DNA of 59,461 nucleotides. It comes from Candidatus Altimarinota bacterium (GTDB lineage: Bacteria > Patescibacteriota > Gracilibacteria > UBA1369 > LOWO2-01-FULL-3). Where the stretch lies: the NCBI GenBank assembly GCA_023231115.1, contig JALNWA010000006.1, positions 1 to 59,461 on the forward strand. The letters are read 5' to 3'. A program made the position numbers and the translations under genes. Below are positions 1-8,090 of the stretch, piece by piece. Position 1 is the first letter of the stretch. Each line of letters opens with the position of its first letter. The notes beneath the pieces are model-generated. The model ran no database searches. It was given only the letters and a program-made list of their open reading frames with translations, and was not told where the DNA came from.

Positions 1-342
1 CTCTCGTTTTTCCCTTCTGTCTCAACTTATACGAGATATGCGATAATGATTGTTCCGACAATTTTGGCGCTCGTTTATTTGCTGAAAGTTAAATATTTTC
101 ATGGAGATAAATTTGGAATTGCATGAGGAATCGGACTCGTTATTTTGTCTTTTGGATTTGCGACCGATGCCTTGATGATGCCCGTTCTTTTTTATGTTTT
201 GCTTTTTGTTTCTGCGTTATTTCTTGCGGTTTATTCGCTTTTGCAAATCGTCTTTTACAAAACTAAAATCGCATGGCTTTGGATGATTTTGAATTTTGTT
301 TTTGCAGTAGGACCTGCGATAAATTTGATTAAAATTCTTTAA
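1..342 (+). pseudogene. C-terminal part of an integral membrane protein, interrupted by an in-frame TGA
   Basis: The frame is open from the window edge to TAA at 340-342 except for one TGA at 124-126. Both sides of the TGA read as the same kind of hydrophobic protein. Upstream is a helix around MIVPTILALVYLLKV and downstream are helices rich in L, V, F and A, ending in AINLIKIL. The 5' end lies outside the window, so the family cannot be named. Five other genes here use TGA as a true stop, so the TGA is either a nonsense mutation (TGG to TGA is plausible) or a readthrough site. A TTG at 145 could in principle restart translation. Its stop overlaps the stop of the convergent toxin gene. Confidence 0.6.
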
Positions 343-671
343 AGAAGTTTTACTAATTCTTCTTTTGTTCTTTCGAGTGCGTCGTTTAATTCCTTTAAAG
401 AAAGATTTTCTTTTTCGTTTTTAGGATAGATGCAAATTGGGCATAAAATCCCTTTTATTTCCAGAAGAAAAATGTAAAGACGATATCCTCCGGATTTGCC
501 CTTCCCAAGCCCTTGAATGCGTATTTTGTAAACGCTGTTTCCTATCGAAACGGCCACTTCTTTCCTGAAATTTATCAAAACTTTTTTGAAGTGTTCTTTT
601 AATTCCACATCTTTTTTTGAAAGATGCTTTAATTGTTTTTTGAAAAAATTTGTAATTATGAATTTATACAT
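339..671 (-). CDS. RelE/ParE-superfamily toxin (putative mRNA interferase)
   Basis: This 110-residue basic protein begins MYKFIITNFFKKQLKHLSKKD, the usual N-terminus of RelE-fold toxins. It has the central strand block VYKIRIQGLGKGKSGGYRLYIF, where the conserved arginine and the Y-R-L-Y strand sit. RelE-type toxins cleave mRNA on the ribosome; ParE relatives poison gyrase, and the sequence alone does not separate the two. It overlaps the upstream antitoxin by 8 bp, a typical co-translated toxin/antitoxin arrangement. The tail of about 25 residues rich in E, L and K after the core is longer than in minimal RelE proteins. Confidence 0.75.
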   Translation of the reverse strand: MYKFIITNFFKKQLKHLSKKDVELKEHFKKVLINFRKEVAVSIGNSVYKIRIQGLGKGKSGGYRLYIFLLEIKGILCPICIYPKNEKENLSLKELNDALERTKEELVKLL

Positions 672-906
672 CTTTTAATTGCGCGGCCAGGGATTTTAAT
701 TTCCCTTTTTTGTCCAACTTTGCAATTATTTCCGCCAATTCTTGTGTTGTTTTTTCGAAGCGAATTTCTTCGGGAGTTTTGTGGTATTTGTAGAATTTCA
801 CAAGAAATCTAAAAAATTCCGCTTTATTTGTGTATCCTTCGTCTTTCATAAGGGTTTTTACTTCCTTTTCCTGTGTGTTATTTATTTTGAAGAATACGGT
901 TGCCAT
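664..906 (-). CDS. Antitoxin of the RelE-type pair (ribbon-helix-helix-like)
   Basis: This 80-residue protein starts MATVFFKINNTQEKEVKTLM. A short beta strand followed by helices (YTNKAEFFRFLVKFY) is what a ribbon-helix-helix DNA-binding antitoxin looks like. The charged, lysine-rich C-terminus would wrap the toxin. It lies directly upstream of the toxin with an 8 bp overlap. The region before its start (about 907-960) is almost pure A/T with palindromic ATATA/TATAT elements that could serve as an autoregulatory operator. Antitoxin identity rests on position and size more than on sequence. Confidence 0.65.
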   Translation of the reverse strand: MATVFFKINNTQEKEVKTLMKDEGYTNKAEFFRFLVKFYKYHKTPEEIRFEKTTQELAEIIAKLDKKGKLKSLAAQLKDV

Positions 907-975
907 ATATAATATATTTAGTAAATCTTTAGTGTTTATATAGTAATGTTATATTATTTTGGCGTTTTTTGCAAG

Positions 976-1004
976 TTGGACTTTTCTTGGGATTTGATTA
1001 AGAT
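976..1004 (+). promoter_or_regulatory. Sigma70-type promoter for pdxT
   Basis: TTGGAC (976-981), a 17 bp spacer and TAAGAT (999-1004). The transcript would start near 1010, about 50 nt before the pdxT ATG. Confidence 0.45.
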
Positions 1005-1062
1005 ATAAACACATTCACATTAAATAATCGTTAAATTTTCTTAAAATTTTTCTAAAATAGTT

Positions 1063-1686
1063 ATGAAAATCGGAATTTTGGATATTCAGGGATCTGTCGA
1101 GGAACATTTGGAGATGCTTAAAAAACTAAAAAATGTTGAAGCGGTTTTGGTAAAAAAAAGTGAAGATTTGAAGGATGTTAAAGGGCTTATTCTCCCCGGC
1201 GGAGAAAGCACAACTATCGGAAAATTACTTCGAAGATTTGGGCTTAGAGATGAGATAATCAAGCGCGTGAAAAAAGGCATGGCTGTGTGGGGAACTTGCG
1301 CGGGCGCGATTTTACTTTCAAAAAAAATCGTCGGAAAAGAAAATGCTGACAGTTTGAATTTGATGGATATTACTGTTGAAAGAAACGCTTACGGAAGACA
1401 GCTCGACAGTTTTGAAACACAGGTGGAATTTGATTTAAGCACTAAAAAAAGTACTGAAGAAACCGATGTTTTAAAAAAGAATACCGTGCGACTTTGTCGC
1501 ATTCCAGCGATTTTTATACGCGCACCAAAAATTTTGGAAGTCGGGAAAGGCGTGAAGATTTTGGCCAAATATAAAGACGAAATCATTATGGCGCGAGAAA
1601 AAAATATGCTCGTCACGACATTTCATCCTGAATTAACCGACGACTTGGAGGTTCATCAATATTTTGTGAAGATGTGCGGGAAATAA
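1063..1686 (+). CDS. pdxT: Pyridoxal 5'-phosphate synthase glutaminase subunit PdxT
   Basis: PdxT is a class I glutamine amidotransferase that releases ammonia from glutamine for the PdxS synthase, making vitamin B6 (PLP) without deoxyxylulose phosphate. The 207 residues contain the N-terminal IGILDIQGSVEEH, the PGGEST motif near residue 46, the nucleophile in GTCAGAI (about Cys 79) and the His/Glu dyad in FHPEL near the C-terminus. The length is slightly above the usual 190-200. It stands alone: pdxS, normally adjacent, is not in this window. Its stop lies 7 bp from the convergent gene at 1694. Confidence 0.93.
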   Translation: MKIGILDIQGSVEEHLEMLKKLKNVEAVLVKKSEDLKDVKGLILPGGESTTIGKLLRRFGLRDEIIKRVKKGMAVWGTCAGAILLSKKIVGKENADSLNLMDITVERNAYGRQLDSFETQVEFDLSTKKSTEETDVLKKNTVRLCRIPAIFIRAPKILEVGKGVKILAKYKDEIIMAREKNMLVTTFHPELTDDLEVHQYFVKMCGK

Positions 1687-1693
1687 TTATTCC

Positions 1694-1978
1694 TTAAGAA
1701 TTCTTTTTTTGTCGTGAAAGAGCCTGCTCCATCGCTCTTCTAGTTAGGGACTCTAGAGTTACTATTTCAGGAAGCCCTTCTTCTCCGGGTTTGATTACTC
1801 CTGCCTTTGATTTTGCAAATTCCGGCATTTCTGTCCTTTTTGGCACTATTTTCGCTCTTAACAGAAGAAGTCTTTCTTCTTCGTCTGTAAGCCCTTTACG
1901 TTTTGAGTCCACCAATGAAGGCTTTTCTTTGTTTTCCGGATCATCTGCTCCGCCCTGTATAAGTTTTAAATCTCCCAT
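1694..1978 (-). CDS. Small charged hypothetical protein (94 aa)
   Basis: The product is hydrophilic, begins MGDLKLIQGGADDPENKEKP, and has no signal peptide or membrane segment. The middle is rich in K, E and R (LTDEEERLLLLRAKIV) and the C-terminal half could form a helix (SLTRRAMEQALSRQKK). I do not recognise a family. A consensus promoter sits just upstream (2003-2031), which supports it being real. It converges on pdxT with a 7 bp gap. Confidence 0.6.
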   Translation of the reverse strand: MGDLKLIQGGADDPENKEKPSLVDSKRKGLTDEEERLLLLRAKIVPKRTEMPEFAKSKAGVIKPGEEGLPEIVTLESLTRRAMEQALSRQKKNS

Positions 1979-2002
1979 ATTTGTTTAGTTTTCTGAAGCT
2001 AA

Positions 2003-2031
2003 ATTATACCGCTTTTAGGCTGTTTGGTCAA
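2003..2031 (-). promoter_or_regulatory. Consensus sigma70 promoter for the 94-aa hypothetical
   Basis: On the minus strand: TTGACC (2026-2031), a 17 bp spacer and a perfect TATAAT (2003-2008). The ATG at 1978 gives a leader of about 20 nt. Confidence 0.65.
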
Positions 2032-2097
2032 GTCGCGTTTGGCCTTTTTGCAAAGGAAAGGTTGTTATAAAGCTCGAAGGTTTTTAGAATTGCGGCG

Positions 2098-2727
2098 ATG
2101 ACAAATTTTTTACCGAAATCAATCAGGACTCTTATTGAGGAATTTTCAAGACTTCCTGGAGTAGGGCCAAAGTCTGCGCAGAGGCTTGCGATGCATCTTT
2201 TGCGTTCGCCGAGAGATAAGATTGTGTCGCTTGGACAAGCCGTAACCGGACTTAAGGATGATATTGTTTTTTGTGAAACGTGCTGGAATATTGCTGAGAG
2301 AAATCCGTGTTATGTTTGCGATAATCCAAGTCGCGATAAATCTTTGATTTGTGTAGTTGAAGAAATTTTGGACGCGGTTGCAATCGAGAAAACGGCAGAG
2401 TTCAGCGGAGTTTACCATGTTTTGCATGGACGACTTTCACCTGTGGACGGCATCGGGCCGGATCAATTGAAAATTTTGGAACTAGTAAAAAGAATTGAGG
2501 ACGGTGCGGATGTTTCTGGAGAAAAAGGACCTAAAATCAACGAAGTGATTTTGGCTACAAATCCAAGTCTTGAGGGCGAGGCGACCGCTCTTTATATTCA
2601 AAAAGCGTTGATTGGCTTTGACGTGAAAGTGACTAGAATAGCGCGAGGACTTCCTGTCGGCGGAGATGTTGAATATGCCGATGAAATTACTCTTATGAGG
2701 GCAATGAAGGGCAGAGGGGACTTCTAA
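2098..2727 (+). CDS. recR: Recombination mediator protein RecR
   Basis: RecR works with RecO/RecF to load RecA at gapped DNA. The 209 residues show the family order. A helix-hairpin-helix segment comes first (FSRLPGVGPKSAQRLAMHLL, about 16-35). A four-cysteine zinc finger follows (CETC ... CYVC, about 59-74). Then come a Toprim domain starting near ICVVEE, and the Walker-B-like end VTRIARGLPVGGDVEYAD. Length is normal (about 200). The stop overlaps the stop of the convergent gene at 2724 by 4 bp. No recO or recF is in this window. Confidence 0.96.
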   Translation: MTNFLPKSIRTLIEEFSRLPGVGPKSAQRLAMHLLRSPRDKIVSLGQAVTGLKDDIVFCETCWNIAERNPCYVCDNPSRDKSLICVVEEILDAVAIEKTAEFSGVYHVLHGRLSPVDGIGPDQLKILELVKRIEDGADVSGEKGPKINEVILATNPSLEGEATALYIQKALIGFDVKVTRIARGLPVGGDVEYADEITLMRAMKGRGDF

Positions 2728-4028
2728 GGGTTTAGATTGTCTTCGACTTCGAATGTTTTTTCTGTTTCTGTTCCTTCTTCAGGTGGCTGTGATTTTTCCA
2801 TATTCTTTTCAAAATAGTAGCGGACTAAATCTTCTACCTTATCTGAGTATTCATTTAACAAGGAATCTTCTTTGGATTTTTTCGGATTGTTTTCGTGGTC
2901 ATCCTTAAGTTTAATAAATCTAGCTTTTGCTCCTTCTTTATCCCATTTATCCATCCTTTCTCCCATTTTTTTTCTTTTTTCATCTTTTGAGATTGGCGAG
3001 TTGTCTATTCTTTGCATTTCTTCCAAAAGTATTTTTGTCTTTTCGTGTACTTCTGCCATTTCCGGAATCTGTGCGGCTATCGCGTCTAATTCTTGAGCTG
3101 GGCTTTGATATTTTTCCTGCAAAAATTCTTGTGGGCTTCCTTGCAAAGCTCCAGTGGCTAAATTTCCGGTTTTTAGATTTAAATTCTCGTCATAATCCTC
3201 GATTGAATATGTTACATCATTTAATACTTCATTTTTTATTGATAATGCGGGGATAAAAGTTATTCCTTTTTCATCAACCCTGAACGTATATGCGTAACCA
3301 TATTCCAAGGTTGTACCTTCGTGCCTTGATTGAAGAATATATCTAATCTCGCGACCTAAATCCGTTTGCTGTATGTTTATTTCATTGAAGCCGTAGCCGA
3401 TAAGTCCTTGTTCTAATAATTTAGAGATTATTTCTCTAAAATCTTTTTGTATTTTTTCTTCAAGTGTTGTCTTTTCTTTTTCTAGAATTATTTTTGCGGG
3501 ATCTCTTAATTTATTACTAATCATGGGATCCGAAAAAGCAGGATTTGGCTCTTTTATTATTTTGCCATCCTTGTCTATCCATGCACAATTTAAACCCATG
3601 TCCATATATCCGGAAAAAGAATAACCTTCTTTGGCTTTTTTTAGAGCTTCTTTCTGTATAGTGGCTCCTGTCAAAACCTCCATGAGTAAAGCTTTTTTCT
3701 CTGCTTTGTTTATCGAAAATAAAAACATCCCATTTTCTAAATTTTTTACTTTTTTAATAAGCTCAAGGCCCGCTTGAACAACCCTTCCTGTTGTCTTTAG
3801 GTTTTCTTTTGTTTCTCCTACTTTTGCTTTTATTTCTTGTGCTTTTTGTCCTGTTTTTTCAACCACCATTTTGCCCAAAGCGACATTTGCTTTTACAAAA
3901 GGATTCTTCAACAAGGCTCCGCCAATTTGATCTGCGAGTGAGCCGAGATTTGTCCCCTCCTTTGGAGGAGTTTTTTCTTTACCTGAGTCGGGTGTTTCGC
4001 GAAATATTAAATTTTTTTCTTTAAACAT
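2724..4028 (-). CDS. Hypothetical cytoplasmic protein with helical N-terminus (434 aa)
   Basis: No family is recognised. The N-terminal 120 residues are K/E/A-rich and probably helical (ALGKMVVEKTGQKAQEIKAK). A middle section of about 200 residues looks globular, with aromatic strands (LEYGYAYTFRVDEKGITFIP). The last 120 residues are charged and probably coiled coil (EVHEKTKILLEEMQRI ... KDEKRKKMGERM), ending in a P/E-rich tail. No signal peptide or transmembrane helix. The style resembles lineage-specific CPR proteins that also occur elsewhere in this window. It ends in TAG within the last codons of recR on the other strand. Confidence 0.7.
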   Translation of the reverse strand: MFKEKNLIFRETPDSGKEKTPPKEGTNLGSLADQIGGALLKNPFVKANVALGKMVVEKTGQKAQEIKAKVGETKENLKTTGRVVQAGLELIKKVKNLENGMFLFSINKAEKKALLMEVLTGATIQKEALKKAKEGYSFSGYMDMGLNCAWIDKDGKIIKEPNPAFSDPMISNKLRDPAKIILEKEKTTLEEKIQKDFREIISKLLEQGLIGYGFNEINIQQTDLGREIRYILQSRHEGTTLEYGYAYTFRVDEKGITFIPALSIKNEVLNDVTYSIEDYDENLNLKTGNLATGALQGSPQEFLQEKYQSPAQELDAIAAQIPEMAEVHEKTKILLEEMQRIDNSPISKDEKRKKMGERMDKWDKEGAKARFIKLKDDHENNPKKSKEDSLLNEYSDKVEDLVRYYFEKNMEKSQPPEEGTETEKTFEVEDNLNP

Positions 4029-4101
4029 TGTTTGTTTTTATTTGAACACATCTTGATATTATACCATTTTCGAGGTGGTTTTGCCAGAGGTGTTTGTGGC
4101 T

Positions 4102-4866
4102 TTACATACAAATAAAAACCGAGGGGCCCGCACCTGAAAGATGTGTGTTTTTTTGAAGTGGAATTTCTAGAGAAGTTTCGAAATCATTGTGGAGATTTTC
4201 TAGAGTAAGTTTTTTGTCGCCGGCTTTTATTTCTTTCAAAAGAAGCTCTGTTTTTGCCTTGTTCTTGCCGCATTTTGAAAGATCGAGATTTTCGTAGGCG
4301 TCTTTGGTTTTTTCCTTTTGAGTAGAAGATTTTGGGAAAATTTTTATTTCCAGATTTTTTATTTCCGGAAGTTTTGTGATTTTTTCGCCGAAATGAGTGC
4401 CAAGCGCCGTACCTCCAACTATGAAAAATGGCACGTCCATGCCCAATTTTTCTGCAAGAAACAATAAACGTTTTTCGGAAAGATTTAATTTATAAAGCTG
4501 ACTTAATCCTTTCAAAACCGCCGCGGCGTCCGAAGATGCGCCTCCAAGACCCGATGAAATCGGGATATTTTTGTGAATTTTTATAGAAATAAAGTCCTTT
4601 ATTTTGAATGTTTTTTTGAACAAATCCAAAGCCTTTTTTGCGAGATTTTCTGAAAGTTTTATCTCTATTTTTCCTTTTTGAACAGGCGTTTTTTTGAGGT
4701 CGTGCGCTATTGACACGTCGTCTTTTAGTTTTATTTTATTGATTTCGAGGATATCTTTGAAATTTTTTATTTCATGAAAAATCGTGCTTATTTCGTGGTA
4801 TCCATTCGCGTTTTTTTTGAGTATGTCTAGACAAAGATTTACCTTCGCGTAAGCCGTGATGTTCAT
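4102..4866 (-). CDS. ispE: 4-diphosphocytidyl-2-C-methyl-D-erythritol kinase IspE
   Basis: A GHMP-family kinase that phosphorylates CDP-methylerythritol, the fourth MEP-pathway step to IPP/DMAPP. It opens with ITAYAKVNLCLDILKK (substrate-binding motif 1). The ATP-binding loop is PISSGLGGASSDAAA near residues 97-111. It ends with the third GHMP motif HLSGAGPSVF. At 254 residues it is somewhat shorter than E. coli IspE (about 283), with the C-terminal domain trimmed. Other MEP genes (ispDF, dxr) lie within 5 kb on the same strand but are separated by unrelated genes, so this is a loose cluster and not an operon. Confidence 0.93.
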   Translation of the reverse strand: MNITAYAKVNLCLDILKKNANGYHEISTIFHEIKNFKDILEINKIKLKDDVSIAHDLKKTPVQKGKIEIKLSENLAKKALDLFKKTFKIKDFISIKIHKNIPISSGLGGASSDAAAVLKGLSQLYKLNLSEKRLLFLAEKLGMDVPFFIVGGTALGTHFGEKITKLPEIKNLEIKIFPKSSTQKEKTKDAYENLDLSKCGKNKAKTELLLKEIKAGDKKLTLENLHNDFETSLEIPLQKNTHLSGAGPSVFICM

Positions 4867-4961
4867 GTTTTAGTGTGAATTTTTTGAAATCGTTGACAAA
4901 ACTGATTGTATTTTGGGGCTTTTTGGTTGAGTAGTCAACGAAAATGACTTCTAAACAGGGT

Positions 4962-5531
4962 TTAATTTGAAGATTCTTCTCCCAAAATTCCGTCTAGGCA
5001 TCTTATGGCTTCTCTCACTCTTTCCCTTAATTCTACTACTGTTTCCAAATATTCCGGCCCCTTGCCCGACGCTATGACCGTATCTGCAATGCATCTGGCT
5101 CTTTCTGTTCTGTCTCTTGCCGTACATCCTGGGGTTTTTCCATTTTCATCGCGAAGAATTTGGGTAAGTTTTTCCCTTAGCTCCACTGTTCTCTGCTCCG
5201 ACATAATAGCTGAACAATTATTTGCGCGTGTTTCATCGTCCGCACGAGAGATAGATCCTTTATTCGTAGCTCGGAGTTGAATTTTAGAAGTTTTTTGAGC
5301 AAGTTTATTGTATCCGTCCAAAAGGCCATCAAGCGCGATTATAATTTTTAATTTTAATTCTGATCTTTGTTTTGCAATTTCTTTTGCAGTAAGCGGAATT
5401 TGTTTTTCACTAACCGCAGGAATTGTTATTTCATCGGCGGATTCTTGAACTTGTGGAGCGCCGCACGAGGTAAGTGCGCTTAAAAGTATGGCACCTTTGA
5501 CAATCTTGTTTTGAAACACGTTCATGCTCAT
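4962..5531 (-). CDS. Predicted lipoprotein (189 aa)
   Basis: The N-terminus has a basic start, a hydrophobic stretch (GAILLSALTSCG) and a lipobox L-T-S-C. The protein would be lipidated at about Cys 23 and anchored outside the membrane. The mature part is charged and mostly helical, with several cysteines (NNCSAIM, GCTARDR, RCIADTV, RCLDG) that could form disulfides. No known family. A plausible promoter on the minus strand is TTGACA (5585-5590), 17 bp, CAAAAT (5562-5567). It is divergent from the SLH protein at 5651. Confidence 0.75.
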   Translation of the reverse strand: MSMNVFQNKIVKGAILLSALTSCGAPQVQESADEITIPAVSEKQIPLTAKEIAKQRSELKLKIIIALDGLLDGYNKLAQKTSKIQLRATNKGSISRADDETRANNCSAIMSEQRTVELREKLTQILRDENGKTPGCTARDRTERARCIADTVIASGKGPEYLETVVELRERVREAIRCLDGILGEESSN

Positions 5532-5561
5532 TTTAAGGTATTATTTGCCTAAAGAGTTGTT

Positions 5562-5590
5562 ATTTTGAACGACTTTTCTTGAAATGTCAA
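5562..5590 (-). promoter_or_regulatory. Putative promoter for the lipoprotein at 4962-5531
   Basis: TTGACA (5585-5590), 17 bp spacer, CAAAAT (5562-5567) on the minus strand. The -35 is perfect and the -10 is weak. Confidence 0.4.
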
Positions 5591-5650
5591 GTATTGTTTT
5601 GTGTGTGGTTGAGGTATGATGTTTTTAATAGAAAATAACCTCATTTATCT

Positions 5651-6787
5651 ATGAAAAAGATTTTAGCTTCGTTGGTTTTGGCCTTTGTGCTTGTGTCACA
5701 GAGCGCATTTGCAAGTTTTAGCGATGTTTCTCGCAATGATCCTTCTTTTGTTGCAATTGATTGGATGCAGAAAAATGGCGTTGTTGAGGGATATTCCGAT
5801 GGGACTTTCAGGCCCGGTCAACAAATAACGCGAGCTGAATTTTTGAAAATTATGCTTGAAACTGCGGGAATTCCCGGACAACCTGCTATGGACAGTGGTT
5901 CAAATGCCGATTACAAGGACATTCCTCTTGAAGACTGGGATTCTTGGTATTATCCATACGTGAATGCGGCGGATGGCTTGGGAATAATAAGCGGATATCC
6001 CGATAGGACTTTTCGGCCTAATAGTCCGATAAATTATGCGGAAGCATTAAAAATAGTTACAAATGTGTTTTTTGATGTAGATACTTTGTATGCCGGTGGG
6101 GGAGAAAGGGCTTTTACAGGATGCGGACTTGAGTTTGACGGCATTGATTCTATGTGGGGAGATGAATGGTTCTTTAAATATCTTTATGTTGCGGATAATT
6201 TGTGTATTTTGCCTAATTACAGCGGTTATGGCTTCGATATAAATATGGATTTCAATCGCTCGGACATGGCCGAATTAAGCTATCGTGCAAAAGCAGTGCA
6301 GGATTATAAATCCAGCAACAGGGAATACAAAAAATATGATGACACTATGAAGCCTGATGATCTTTTGACTTTCAATGAATTTGAAGTTGGAGATTTGAAA
6401 GTAGGACTTAAGGTCGGGGATTTGACGGTAAAGAGTTTTGGGCCATTTGATGCCGATTTCGGGGCTATTGCAAACGATAATTTGAAGGTTATTTTTGAGG
6501 GAGAAACTCAAATATCTGGGGAATATAGAGATTCTAGTTCAACACTTCAGGTGGGCCTTCCGACATGTTTTACTCCGGACATAGAGTCTGCCGCAAAAAT
6601 GCCTAAAGTTGTAAATGATGATTCTAGTCAACGGTTTTGTTTTAACAACGAAACTTTTGCTCAATCAAAATTGGGGATTGATAAAACTTGGGAACAAATC
6701 ACTATCAAAATCAAAAATTTAATATACATCAGGGCTCCAATCGAAGGGTCCAATCTTGCAGATTTAGTAGAAGTTATCGCTCAATAA
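5651..6787 (+). CDS. S-layer homology (SLH) domain surface protein
   Basis: A signal peptide (MKKILASLVLAFVLVSQSAFA, cleavage after AFA) is followed by SLH repeats. The first is SFSDVSRNDPSFVAIDWMQKNGV, then VEGYSDGTFRPGQQITRAEFLKIML. The second has DSWYYPYVNAADGLGIISGY and PDRTFRPNSPINYAEALKI. A degenerate third has FNRSDMAELSYRAKAV. SLH domains bind secondary cell-wall polysaccharide and hold proteins on the surface. The C-terminal 160 residues (LTFNEFEVGDLKVGLKVGD onward) look like a beta-rich domain of unknown role. Two similar proteins occur at 33849 and 34855. Confidence 0.88.
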   Translation: MKKILASLVLAFVLVSQSAFASFSDVSRNDPSFVAIDWMQKNGVVEGYSDGTFRPGQQITRAEFLKIMLETAGIPGQPAMDSGSNADYKDIPLEDWDSWYYPYVNAADGLGIISGYPDRTFRPNSPINYAEALKIVTNVFFDVDTLYAGGGERAFTGCGLEFDGIDSMWGDEWFFKYLYVADNLCILPNYSGYGFDINMDFNRSDMAELSYRAKAVQDYKSSNREYKKYDDTMKPDDLLTFNEFEVGDLKVGLKVGDLTVKSFGPFDADFGAIANDNLKVIFEGETQISGEYRDSSSTLQVGLPTCFTPDIESAAKMPKVVNDDSSQRFCFNNETFAQSKLGIDKTWEQITIKIKNLIYIRAPIEGSNLADLVEVIAQ

Positions 6788-6793
6788 ATAGAT

Positions 6794-7984
6794 TTATTTC
6801 ACGAGGGAAACTATCGCAAAACATTGAATTGCTTGGCCTTTGCCGAAGGGCGTTAAGGCTTCGCCGGAGGTGGCAGTGATGCCGATTTTGGCCGAGGGAA
6901 GGTCTAGAATTTTGCTTAGGGATGTTTTTATTTCGTGTGAAATCGGATCGATTTTTGGGTGGGAACATTCGAGCATCAGTCCGACGTTGTTTAATTTGTA
7001 GCCTTGTTTGTGCGCTTTTTTGAGAATTATTTCGATGTATTTTTTGCTGTCTTTTATTCCTTCTTTTACTTTTTCATCTGCATAAAAACCAAGAGATTTT
7101 TCTCCGAGAGCTTGAGAAATTGCATTAAAAAGTGCGTGAAGAATTATGTCGCCGTCGGAATTTGCTTTTAGTTTTGGTTCCGATGAAATTTTTACGCCGC
7201 CGAGAACGAGGCAAGTTTTTGCGCTCTTGGAGGCCTCAAACTCATGACTGTCCTGTCCGATCCCGACAATAAAGTCTTCCGGTTTTTCTCCCAAAATTGA
7301 TTTTAATTTTTGGTAATCCGCGTTTGTTGTGATTTTAAAATTGTGATCGTGCGAAAGAACGTAAGCTGTTTTTTGGCCTATTGCCTCGAACATCATGGCT
7401 TCGTCAGTTGCATTTATTTTTTTCTTTTGTGCATTTGCGAGTGCTTTTTTGAAAATTTCATAAGTTGCGGATTGCGGAGTTTGCGCCGCAAAAAATTTAT
7501 TTCTATCGTGAGTTTTTATTACGTGAGTTGCGTTTATTTCTTTTATAGTTGATGTCACTTTGTGGCCACAGATAGCCGCGCCTGAGATTTTTGATTTTTT
7601 GATAACTTCAGAAATTTCTTTCAAAGAGGGGAGCGGATTTGCGCCATTGTGGACAAGAATTATGTCGTTTTTTGAAAGAGTTTTTTTGTTTATTTTTTCA
7701 ATTGCTTCGAATCCTTTTTGTACGGAATCTTGGCGTGTGGCTCCGCCTAAAACCACTTTTTTAATTTTGAAAAATTTGTATAAATTCAAAGTTTTTTCAA
7801 TTTTTGATTTGTTTTGTTTGCTTGCAACTACGACGATTTCATTTATCTCCGGATGGTCGTTTAAAGAGGTAAGGGTATAATAAATTATTGGCTTACCGTC
7901 GACCGGAAGCAACAATTTATCTTCTGATTTTGCGCCACTAAATCTCTCTGATTTTCCTGCGGCGAGTATTATTGCGTAGTTCAT
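6794..7984 (-). CDS. ispDF: Bifunctional IspD/IspF (MEP cytidylyltransferase / MECDP synthase)
   Basis: The two MEP enzymes are fused in one chain. The N-terminal half (about 1-230) is IspD: YAIILAAGKSERFSG nucleotide loop, AAQTPQ, and TDEAMMFEAIGQ. The C-terminal half (about 235-396) is IspF: GQDSHEF with the metal-binding D-x-H, SDGDIILHAL, and the ending ATSGEALTPFGKGQAIQCFA. One oddity: the usual IspD motif V-H-D-x-A-R-P reads VHNGANP here, replacing the conserved Asp and Arg with Asn. Start chosen at ATG 7984 because it begins directly with MNYAIILAAG; a GTG at 8002 would add six residues. IspDF fusions are known in other bacteria such as Campylobacter. Confidence 0.92.
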   Translation of the reverse strand: MNYAIILAAGKSERFSGAKSEDKLLLPVDGKPIIYYTLTSLNDHPEINEIVVVASKQNKSKIEKTLNLYKFFKIKKVVLGGATRQDSVQKGFEAIEKINKKTLSKNDIILVHNGANPLPSLKEISEVIKKSKISGAAICGHKVTSTIKEINATHVIKTHDRNKFFAAQTPQSATYEIFKKALANAQKKKINATDEAMMFEAIGQKTAYVLSHDHNFKITTNADYQKLKSILGEKPEDFIVGIGQDSHEFEASKSAKTCLVLGGVKISSEPKLKANSDGDIILHALFNAISQALGEKSLGFYADEKVKEGIKDSKKYIEIILKKAHKQGYKLNNVGLMLECSHPKIDPISHEIKTSLSKILDLPSAKIGITATSGEALTPFGKGQAIQCFAIVSLVK

Positions 7985-8030
7985 GCTTGGCGATTTTGAC
8001 ACTTGTTATCTAAAAACGCAAGCACAAGGG

Positions 8031-8059
8031 TTGACTAAATGCTTTTTTAATGTTAGAGT
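8031..8059 (+). promoter_or_regulatory. Promoter for the response regulator
   Basis: TTGACT (8031-8036), 17 bp spacer, TAGAGT (8054-8059). The start codon is at 8091. Confidence 0.45.
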
Positions 8060-8090
8060 GTGACGCTTGTGAATTTTTAATTATAAGTTT

